Assembly: GCA_016872125.1 (NCBI GenBank)
Contig: VHBD01000041.1
Location: forward strand, 1-9,976
Direction of reading: 5' to 3'
From: Sphingomonadales bacterium
GTDB taxonomy: Bacteria > Bacteroidota > Bacteroidia > UBA7662
DNA length: 9,976 nucleotides
A program made the translations under genes and the position numbers. Below the pieces are notes generated by a model. That model did no database searches. It was given only the letters and a program-made list of their open reading frames with translations, and was not told the origin of the DNA. Shown here piece by piece: positions 1-6,527 of the stretch (position 1 is its first letter; every line of letters begins with the position of its first letter).

Positions 1-283
1 CCTTCAATTGATCAAGCAATTCCCGGGTATCGTTACCGCCCATCCCGCACCACAAGGGCAGACGCCCTGCTAACTGCTCCCGAATCAGGTTGAGCACTTG
101 CATTCGTTCTTCTTTGGACAAGGTGGGCGTCTCTCCGGTGGTGCCCAAGGCGACCACGAAATCCACGCCGCCGTTCACGAGGTGATCCACAACGGACGCG
201 ATGCCTGCGGGATCAGGATTGCCTTGGATGTCAAAGGGGGTGACTACCGCAATACCGGTACCGCTTGGAAGGCTTGGGTTCAT
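1..283 (-). CDS. dapA: 4-hydroxy-tetrahydrodipicolinate synthase, N-terminal part (partial at window edge)
   Basis: Only the first 94 codons are in the window; the gene runs off the left edge. DapA condenses pyruvate with L-aspartate-4-semialdehyde in the cytoplasm, the first committed step to diaminopimelate and lysine. The translation starts MNPSLPSGTGIAVVTPF, and GTG followed by a VVTPF-type strand is the usual opening of this TIM-barrel family. GTTGETPTLS at residues 47-56 is the pyruvate-binding and catalytic-triad threonine motif (GTTGE). The CGMGGNDT stretch at 79-86 fits the next core strand. The Schiff-base lysine lies outside the window. The ATG at 283 is the natural start, 35 bases after the stop of the DUF6913-like gene; no strong Shine-Dalgarno is seen, which is common in Bacteroidota. 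Other members of the N-acetylneuraminate lyase superfamily share this fold, but the motif wording and the ligA-DUF6913-dapA order favour DapA. Confidence 0.93.
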   Translation of the reverse strand, partial: MNPSLPSGTGIAVVTPFDIQGNPDPAGIASVVDHLVNGGVDFVVALGTTGETPTLSKEERMQVLNLIREQLAGRLPLWCGMGGNDTRELLDQLK

Positions 284-318
284 AAGAATTATAGATAATT
301 CAACTTGATGAGATCGTA

Positions 319-933
319 TTAGGCTTGTTGCTCTTGGCTTGTAGGGTGAATGCTTTGTAGTTTCTCGCGATTAACTTGATGCAAACCCAAATGCTCCAAA
401 TGCTGAAGCAGGGATCGAAGACTTGGTTTGGCTCCTGCGAGTTTAAGCCCCAGTTCTAAATTGTAGGGCGGGGAAGGTTGGTTGCGGTTGACACCGATCT
501 TGATTTGTGCATTGGTGACCATTACCAGGTACTCCAAAGGCGGATTCTCCACGGGGCACAAATTGATGCACAAATCAAAGGGCCTGGATTTGGCCAACGA
601 GACAATGCGATCCGGCGGCAAAAGGGTGTTGGTGAGTTCTTGGCTATGGAAACTGTTCAAATCGGCTTGAGCATGGCGCACCAGGCCCAAGGTTTGACAA
701 AAGAAATCTGGACGACGGTATTGGGCAACCAGTTTGGCAAGATCCATCTGCCAGGTATCGTTCCCATCGTACAAGACTAACCAGCCTCCCCGGTTCAGTT
801 GGTTCTTACCTTGGACTGTTGCAGGGGTTGCGGAAGAAAATTCCGTGGATAAGTTCTTGGCAAGGCGCTCAAACATCCATTTCCGCAGGAACATGGGTGG
901 TTTGAAAGGGAGTTTATCAAAATCAGTTGCCAT
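319..933 (-). CDS. DUF6913-like protein of unknown function
   Basis: A soluble protein of 204 residues with no signal peptide or membrane segment. It resembles the Bacteroidota family DUF6913 from memory: a basic amphipathic N-terminus (LRKWMFERLAKNL, 16-28), a strand with WLVLYDG (51-57), then the most diagnostic part, a PFDLCINL strand (118-125) followed by ENPPLEYLVMVT (129-140) and an IKIGV strand (144-148). No catalytic motif is evident and the function is unknown. I prefer the ATG at 933, preceded by AAGG at a 4-base spacing; an in-frame TTG at 963 would add 10 residues and sit almost against the ligA stop. With the ATG, the gap to ligA is 34 bases and to dapA 35 bases, so cotranscription with both is likely. 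The residual doubt is over family assignment and start, not over whether it is a real gene. Confidence 0.82.
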   Translation of the reverse strand: MATDFDKLPFKPPMFLRKWMFERLAKNLSTEFSSATPATVQGKNQLNRGGWLVLYDGNDTWQMDLAKLVAQYRRPDFFCQTLGLVRHAQADLNSFHSQELTNTLLPPDRIVSLAKSRPFDLCINLCPVENPPLEYLVMVTNAQIKIGVNRNQPSPPYNLELGLKLAGAKPSLRSLLQHLEHLGLHQVNREKLQSIHPTSQEQQA

Positions 934-937
934 GATA

Positions 938-941
938 CCTT
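938..941 (-). promoter_or_regulatory. Shine-Dalgarno-like AAGG that favours the ATG start of the DUF6913-like gene
   Basis: On the minus strand the bases read AAGG-TATC-ATG, placing an AAGG core four bases ahead of the ATG at 933. The alternative TTG start at 963 has only an AGCAGG directly touching it, too close to function well. This is the reason for the shorter start choice; Bacteroidota often do not depend on such sites, so the evidence is modest. Confidence 0.35.
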
Positions 942-967
942 GCAAGATACGAAGGGCACTCAACCTG

Positions 968-3040
968 CTAAGGCTTTCGTGTGCTGTTCCCTTGCAGGAT
1001 TCTTAAAATTTCTTCTTCGCTGAGTAGGGGGATGCCCAATTCCTCTACTTTGCGAAGCTTGGAGGGCCCAGCCTCTGCCCCTGCAACCAGGTAGTCCAGT
1101 TTGCTGCTGATCGAACTGAGTATCGTTCCGCCGGCATCTTCGATGCGTTGCTTCAAGGTTTCCCGATCAACATGCTCAAAACGTCCGGTGACCAGCAGTT
1201 TCTTGTTTTCGAGGGGTCGTGGTTCCATGGCCGCATAAATGCCCTGCTCAGAGGCCGAGGAGGGTTGGGGAGTTCTGGGCATATAGATCATGGACAAGCC
1301 CTGGGATGCCAATCGAACCCATAAGGATTGATTCAGAGGGTCAGCAAACCAAGCAAGAATTTGGTCAGCGGATTTCTCGCCGATTTCATGGATACTTATC
1401 AATTCCTCACGCGAGGCTGTCGAAAGATTGGCCATGTTTTGAAATTTCCTGGCCAGGGTCAGCGAAGCGACTTCGCCGATTCCTCGAATGCCCAAAGCAA
1501 AGAGCACCTTTTCGAAAGGGTTTTTTTTGGAGTCCTCAATGGATTGCAACAAACGATTTCGGCTCCGTACCCCCATACGTTCCATTGGAGATAATTGCTC
1601 CTGGGTCAGGGCATACAAATCCGCCGCGTCTCGTATGATATGTTGTTGTAACAAGGAATTTAATGTTTCTGGACCAAGATGTTCAATGTTCATGGCCTTG
1701 CGCGATACAAAATGCTCAAGCCTGCCCAAAATTTGCGGCGGACAATCCCGATGATTCTCGCAGTAATGCAGGGCGTCATGTCCGACCAAGGTTGTCCCGC
1801 ATTCGGGGCAGGTGTCCGGAAATCCTACCCGTACAGCCCCTGCAGGCCTTAATTCCGTAACCACCTCGGTTATTTTGGGGATGATATCTCCCCCTTTCTC
1901 CAGGTGAACGTTGTCGCCGATATGCAGGTCAAGTCGGCGTATCTCGGCATCGTTGTAGAGCGAAGCCCTTTGCACCGTGGTTCCCGCCACCTCAACGGGC
2001 TGAAGGTGGGCGACCGGGGTGATGACACCGGTTCTGCCGACCTGAAATTGAACATGGTGGAGGATGGTTTGAACCGATTGTGCAGGGTACTTGTAGGCAA
2101 TGGCCCAGCGTGGGGATTTGGCCGTGTAGCCTAATTCTTCGCGTTGTCTGAACTGGTCCACCTTGACCACCACCCCGTCGATATCAAAGGGCAATTCAGC
2201 TCGGCTGTTATGCCAACGATGAATGAAATCCAGAACCTCCTCAAACGAAGAGGGCCCTATACGGTGGGCGGAAACCGGTAGGCCCCATGCTGCCAGCAAG
2301 TCCAACCTGAGGTGATGACAAGCCTTGCCTTGCAAGTACTCAAAGTCCCCGTCCAATTGGTAACATAAGGCAGATAATTTTCGTTGCCGCACTTGTTTAC
2401 TGTCAAGGAGTTTGAGGGTTCCGGATGCAAAATTGCGGGGATTGGCATAGGTCTCTTCGCCCAATTCGCGTTTGCTGCGATTGATTTGCTCGAAGGCCGA
2501 ACGGTCCATGTAGATTTCACCTCGGATTTCCATAGCCTCTGCAGGGGCTGTTGGACTCAGAAGTAGAGGAATGGATTCGATGGTCCGGACATTGGCCGTC
2601 ACGTCATCGCCTCGCAGTCCATCCCCTCGGGTGACGGCATATTCGAGCTTACGGTTTCGGTAATGTAAGGAAATGGCGACACCATCAATCTTTAATTCTG
2701 CGCAATATTGCGGACTGAAGCCCAACGACTTGCAGCAACGATCATGAAAGCCCTGCAAGTCTTCTTCGCTGTAGGTATTGCCCAAGGATAACATGGGTCG
2801 CAGGTGTTCTCGTGTTTCAAATCCTGCCACGACTCCGCCGCCTACACGTTGGGTCGGGGAATCGTCCTCTACCCACTGGGGGTACTTGTTCTCCAGCTGT
2901 TCCAGTTCTTGGAGCAAACGATCAAAGTCTTGATCCGAAATTAACGACAGTTCCTGGAGGTAATAGGCGTGGTTGTATTGGCGCAAAAGGGCAGCCAATT
3001 CCCGCATTTTGAGCCAATCCGGATTCTTCTCAGGATCCAT
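968..3040 (-). CDS. ligA: NAD-dependent DNA ligase LigA
   Basis: Full-length 690-residue ligase (family usual about 670). It seals nicks in duplex DNA in replication and repair, using NAD to adenylate itself and releasing NMN. Domains in order: N-terminal Ia domain with YNHAYY (22-27) and SDQDFDRLL (35-43) for NMN binding; adenylation domain with the nucleophilic lysine K117 in KIDG (117-120), then TRGDG (137-141) and RGEIYM (173-178); FDIDGVVVKV (285-294) and WAIAYKYP (312-319) as later nucleotidyltransferase motifs; OB fold with GRTGVITPVA (335-344); a four-cysteine zinc finger at C411, C414, C427 and C433; helix-hairpin-helix region around 480-580 (GIRGIGEVAS, HEIGEKSA); and a C-terminal BRCT domain (about 608-684). 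All key residues are present. The ATG at 3040 starts 2 bases after the accA stop, implying translational coupling. Confidence 0.98.
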   Translation of the reverse strand: MDPEKNPDWLKMRELAALLRQYNHAYYLQELSLISDQDFDRLLQELEQLENKYPQWVEDDSPTQRVGGGVVAGFETREHLRPMLSLGNTYSEEDLQGFHDRCCKSLGFSPQYCAELKIDGVAISLHYRNRKLEYAVTRGDGLRGDDVTANVRTIESIPLLLSPTAPAEAMEIRGEIYMDRSAFEQINRSKRELGEETYANPRNFASGTLKLLDSKQVRQRKLSALCYQLDGDFEYLQGKACHHLRLDLLAAWGLPVSAHRIGPSSFEEVLDFIHRWHNSRAELPFDIDGVVVKVDQFRQREELGYTAKSPRWAIAYKYPAQSVQTILHHVQFQVGRTGVITPVAHLQPVEVAGTTVQRASLYNDAEIRRLDLHIGDNVHLEKGGDIIPKITEVVTELRPAGAVRVGFPDTCPECGTTLVGHDALHYCENHRDCPPQILGRLEHFVSRKAMNIEHLGPETLNSLLQQHIIRDAADLYALTQEQLSPMERMGVRSRNRLLQSIEDSKKNPFEKVLFALGIRGIGEVASLTLARKFQNMANLSTASREELISIHEIGEKSADQILAWFADPLNQSLWVRLASQGLSMIYMPRTPQPSSASEQGIYAAMEPRPLENKKLLVTGRFEHVDRETLKQRIEDAGGTILSSISSKLDYLVAGAEAGPSKLRKVEELGIPLLSEEEILRILQGNSTRKP

Positions 3041-3042
3041 GC

Positions 3043-4035
3043 CTACTCGCTTGCGGTCCCGTAGACGCCCATATTGCTGAAACGCTCCACGCGGGCCGCA
3101 ATACGGGTCTGGCTATCCATAGATTGCAGTTCCCTTAGGTTTTTGAGCAGGTATTTCTTTAGTGTTGCGGCCATTCCTTCTTGGTCCCTGTGGGCACCGC
3201 CCAAAGGTTCGGGGACAATTTCGTCCACCAAGCCGTTGGCAAGCATGGCCTCAGCGGTTAGTTTTAAAGATTCAGCTGCTTTTTCTTTGTGGTCCCAGCT
3301 TCGCCACAGAATGCTGCTGCAGGATTCAGGGGAAATTACGGAGTACCATGTGTTCTCCAGCATCAATACGCGATCCCCAACGCCGATTCCAATCGCGCCG
3401 CCTGAGGCTCCTTCGCCCACAATGACGACGATGACCGGGACTTTGAGCTTGAACATTTCCCGAATATTGCGGGCGATGGCCTCTGCCTGACCCCGTTCCT
3501 CTGCTTCAATCCCGGGGAATGCCCCAGGAGTGTCGATCAAGGTTACAATGGGCTTGTTGAATTTCTCCGCCATTTTCATGAGGCGGAGTGCTTTGCGGTA
3601 TCCCTCAGGATTGGCCATCCCGAAATTTCGGTATTGACGCATTTTGGTATTGATGCCTTTTTGGTGACCGATGAACATGATGGTCTCTCCATCCATTTTG
3701 GCAAAGCCGCCTACAATAGCCTTGTCATCCCCGTAGGCACGGTCTCCATGGAGCTCCACGAAATCGTTGCACATGTGCTCTACATAGAAGAGGGTGTACG
3801 GTCGATCCAAATGTCGGGACATTTGCACCTTTTGCCAGCCGGTCATATTGCTGTACAATTGACGTTTGGCCTTGATGATTTGGGTTTCCAAGGCTCTAAT
3901 TGGTCCATTGACATCGCTCTTGCCTTTGTCTTGGATTTGCCTGAGCTTCAGGAGTTCTTCTTCAAGGTCCTGTATGGGTTTTTCGAAGTCAAGCCAAGCA
4001 GGGGCCGGTCTGGATTGGGTTGTAGGATTGGACAT
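3043..4035 (-). CDS. accA: Acetyl-CoA carboxylase carboxyltransferase subunit alpha
   Basis: 330 residues, slightly longer than the roughly 319 of the E. coli subunit. With AccD (not in this window) it forms the carboxyltransferase that moves the carboxyl group from biotin on AccB to acetyl-CoA, making malonyl-CoA for fatty-acid synthesis. The N-terminal LDFEKPIQDLEEEL (15-28) opening with a helical coiled region is typical. The crotonase-like core shows HGDRAYGDDKAIVGG (96-110), FGMANPEGYRKALRLM (138-153), IDTPGAFPG (167-175) and EGASGGAIGIG (208-218), the last two being oxyanion-hole glycine motifs. SPESCSSILW (235-244) and the LTAEAM...LVDEIVPEPLGGAH region (259-282) complete the family pattern. 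It begins only 11 bases after the stop of the upstream lysyl-oxidase gene and ends 2 bases before ligA, so it probably shares a transcript with both. Confidence 0.98.
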   Translation of the reverse strand: MSNPTTQSRPAPAWLDFEKPIQDLEEELLKLRQIQDKGKSDVNGPIRALETQIIKAKRQLYSNMTGWQKVQMSRHLDRPYTLFYVEHMCNDFVELHGDRAYGDDKAIVGGFAKMDGETIMFIGHQKGINTKMRQYRNFGMANPEGYRKALRLMKMAEKFNKPIVTLIDTPGAFPGIEAEERGQAEAIARNIREMFKLKVPVIVVIVGEGASGGAIGIGVGDRVLMLENTWYSVISPESCSSILWRSWDHKEKAAESLKLTAEAMLANGLVDEIVPEPLGGAHRDQEGMAATLKKYLLKNLRELQSMDSQTRIAARVERFSNMGVYGTASE

Positions 4036-4046
4036 CGTTTAATCAA

Positions 4047-6476
4047 TCATTGAACAAGAAAGCGAATTCTATTTCGGCCTCGTGCGCTACGGTATTCCAA
4101 GAGGTACAAACCAGGTTCGAGCAGCCCACGCAGGTTTAGTTCTTCCCTTCCTAAGTTGGCGTTTTCGATGAGGCCTTGATGCATAATTTGTCCGTTCGTA
4201 TGAAGGATCCGGTAGGATGCAGGAGACTCATCGGAGGGGAATTCCAAGGTAAAGTTTCCTTGGCTCGGATTGGGATACAAACGCAAGGCAGATCGGGCAT
4301 TCAAATCATTGAGGGAACTTCGGTCAAGGCTCACCCTCCAACGTGTAGAATCTGTATGCGTAATTAAATTCTCAAAATATTCATTGACAGCGGCATGGGT
4401 TGCCTGCAGGTATATGGACGTATCGCTGGTTCTGCTGTAGAAGATTCGCATTAACGGTTGGTAGGAGGAATCCCTAACGATGCTTAGGGACAAATTCTGG
4501 GAAATTCCAATGATGCGTGGCTGTTGATTGGCCAAGGTGTACTGCCAAACCGGTGAACTCGGGGCGGCCAGGGACAGGATTTGCAGGGGTCGAATTCCGT
4601 GAATGGAGAAGTCAAGAGCGGTCAAGCGGTGTTGTGGATTACGAATTCCGATATCGACATAGCGTTGGACGGTGTCAATGGCCAGAATTTTGGTGGAATG
4701 CGTCTGAGCGGATTGGATGCCTCGTGGGAATTGGCAATTCTGGCCGGTGTTGTTGTTCATCAAGCAATTTCCAAGCAAGGCAGCATCCCAAACATTCAAG
4801 ACAGAATCCCCGCTCAAATCCGCACAGTTGGAGAAGGGTAATTGTTGCTGCACCAAACCCGTCAGGTAATAGGGCATATCTGCACCGGATCGTATGCTGT
4901 CCTGGTTAATATCCCCGGCAACAGCAGTCCCGGAACATATTCCCCGACAATCCCGGACGGCATTTCCATGAGGTACTCCTTGGCAATCGGTGTAGGGGGC
5001 ACAATTGGGGTATTTGCTGTATCGCTTTAGGCCTAGACTGTCCGTGTAAACGCGAATACAGACTTGAGCCCAGTTGTTCAAGTAATTCATCTCGATACGG
5101 CCTAAAGCGTCAGGGGATTGATCCCAATTGACTTTGGCCGCCAAGATATAATCCCCAGTTGGGACATCGGTGATATCAATCCATTGACAATCCAAACTCC
5201 TGGAATAAATATCGCCGCAACCGGCGGTTATCCCCATATTGCTGCACCCATATTTAGCAGGGATACCCGAGGGGCAATCAAGGTCCATCACGCAGAATCC
5301 GTTTTTGAAACCCACGGGGATACGGTTTCCCACCGTAGGATATAACACATATTCGGCATAACCCTCGTAGTGCGCATGGCCATGGCAGTTGACTGTGTTG
5401 AATTGTCCCGGGTGTGTGGTGGGACTACCAATAAAGTAATCCGTGATGCCGACATTGCGGATGTCGGTGGTAAAACGAATGACGGTACGCGTTCCATAAC
5501 CCGTAAGACAGTTTTCTGCAACCCAACAGTTTCCAACATTGGCATTGATGGTGGCACGCTGTAAGGAATTTTCAAAGGCCGACTGCACAAATTCCAAATC
5601 AGGACCGGGTGGACAAAGTGGATTAGGGTAGTAATAGCATGTAGTGGATACCGTTGCCATGGGGTCATAGTTGCAGGCCAGCGGATCCATGCACCCTGGA
5701 GTAGGACCGTCGTATTGCAAGCGAAAAGCGATAGGCCCGGTACAAGAACTATCCCCACCGATGCGCATATAATAAATTCTCCCGGTATCCAGGAATGCCG
5801 TTACCTCTGCGCGGATACCGCAGGCTGTCGATGAGTCGTTGAAGAAAATAGTTCCCATATTGTCGTTGGCCAATACCGGAACATTGCAATTGTTATAGAC
5901 CCATATGCGGGTATTGAAACTTGGATTGGCTGGACAAGTGCTGATTCGGTAGCGCCCTCTGACGGGGGCGGTGTAAGCGAACCAGGAGTTTCGAACCGAG
6001 GCGCTGTGATTCCCGGTATCAATTGCGAGGGCCGTCTGGCAACTCTGTGTCGGAGCGCAATTCAAGGAACGGACATCGCTGTGGGTGAATTGTCCCCCGC
6101 TCGCCAGGAGATTTCCGTTCCACCATAACTGAAACAAACCATTTCCATGCCCGCAACATAATCCATCACCGTATGAATCCATCATGGTGAAGGTCAAGCA
6201 TGATGTGTTAGGAATGCATAGGGTATCCCGGTAATAGGTCGCACTCTGGGTGAAATATCCGGTATCTCGAAAGGCAAGCACCGCCCCGCTTTGATTCTGC
6301 AGGCGGTAGGAGGACTCTCGAGGGTAATTGTCGGTTCGAATCACCACGATAAGTTGCGAGGTTCCGGTAGGGCAGGCCTGTGCAGCAACCGTCTGGACTC
6401 CATGAAGGCCAAACAGTCCTAGTGGTAACAGAGCGGCCAGGGCAAACCGAAGCAGGAGGATTGGGGGTGAATTCAT
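4047..6476 (-). CDS. Secreted lysyl oxidase-domain protein with dockerin-like, cohesin-like and T9SS type A sorting domains
   Basis: 809 residues, second copy of a tandem pair. Order: Sec signal peptide (1 to about 34, AxA-type site AQA); cysteine-containing beta domain with RTDNYP, MMDSYGDGLCC and GGQF (36-140); PPC-like beta domain (146-257); linker GCMDPLACNYDP (261-272); lysyl oxidase domain (about 289-497); dockerin-like pair with GDINQD (521-526) and DLSGDSVLNVWD (553-564); cohesin-like beta domain (about 594-712); T9SS type A sorting domain opening with LRLYPNPSQGNF (731-742) and ending FLVQ. In the oxidase, CHGHAH gives H365, H367 and H369 for copper; K391 (GFKNGFC) and Y424 (GDIYSRSLDCQW) align with the Lys and Tyr that form the LTQ cofactor in animal LOX. 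Predicted activity, by homology, is oxidative deamination of peptidyl lysine at the cell surface or outside the cell. Starts 51 bases after its paralogue; no promoter or terminator seen between them. The substrate is unknown. Confidence 0.93.
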   Translation of the reverse strand: MNSPPILLLRFALAALLPLGLFGLHGVQTVAAQACPTGTSQLIVVIRTDNYPRESSYRLQNQSGAVLAFRDTGYFTQSATYYRDTLCIPNTSCLTFTMMDSYGDGLCCGHGNGLFQLWWNGNLLASGGQFTHSDVRSLNCAPTQSCQTALAIDTGNHSASVRNSWFAYTAPVRGRYRISTCPANPSFNTRIWVYNNCNVPVLANDNMGTIFFNDSSTACGIRAEVTAFLDTGRIYYMRIGGDSSCTGPIAFRLQYDGPTPGCMDPLACNYDPMATVSTTCYYYPNPLCPPGPDLEFVQSAFENSLQRATINANVGNCWVAENCLTGYGTRTVIRFTTDIRNVGITDYFIGSPTTHPGQFNTVNCHGHAHYEGYAEYVLYPTVGNRIPVGFKNGFCVMDLDCPSGIPAKYGCSNMGITAGCGDIYSRSLDCQWIDITDVPTGDYILAAKVNWDQSPDALGRIEMNYLNNWAQVCIRVYTDSLGLKRYSKYPNCAPYTDCQGVPHGNAVRDCRGICSGTAVAGDINQDSIRSGADMPYYLTGLVQQQLPFSNCADLSGDSVLNVWDAALLGNCLMNNNTGQNCQFPRGIQSAQTHSTKILAIDTVQRYVDIGIRNPQHRLTALDFSIHGIRPLQILSLAAPSSPVWQYTLANQQPRIIGISQNLSLSIVRDSSYQPLMRIFYSRTSDTSIYLQATHAAVNEYFENLITHTDSTRWRVSLDRSSLNDLNARSALRLYPNPSQGNFTLEFPSDESPASYRILHTNGQIMHQGLIENANLGREELNLRGLLEPGLYLLEYRSARGRNRIRFLVQ
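5164..5280. repeat. High-identity tract shared with the upstream paralogue (copy 1)
   Basis: This 117-base segment matches 7861-7977 at an offset of 2697 with only 5 mismatches by eye, all synonymous. It encodes about residues 399-438, including the LTQ tyrosine and several conserved cysteines. The adjoining 60 bases on either side differ at roughly a quarter of positions even where the protein is identical, so protein conservation alone does not explain the block. Confidence 0.8.
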
Positions 6477-6527
6477 ATTATATTATGAATTTGAAAAAAT
6501 TGATCTGCCTTTTTGGGTAATTCAAGG

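Noticed and set aside
478..780. Plus-strand open frame of about 100 codons opposite the DUF6913-like gene.
   Set aside because: Fully antisense to a gene with family-like protein sequence, with no domain or independent start signal.
963..968. Extended TTG start at 963 for the DUF6913-like gene, nearly touching the ligA stop.
   Set aside because: No well-spaced ribosome site, and the ATG at 933 has AAGG four bases upstream; kept only as an alternative.
6331..6345. GGTTCGAATC, resembling a tRNA T-loop.
   Set aside because: No matching acceptor or anticodon stems surround it; it encodes the IRTDNY motif and recurs at the same place in the paralogue near 9031.
6372..6384. Possible lipobox (cysteine at residue 35) in the downstream oxidase.
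   Set aside because: The residues before the cysteine are A-Q-A, without the leucine and small-residue pattern of a lipobox; an ordinary AxA signal peptidase I site fits better.
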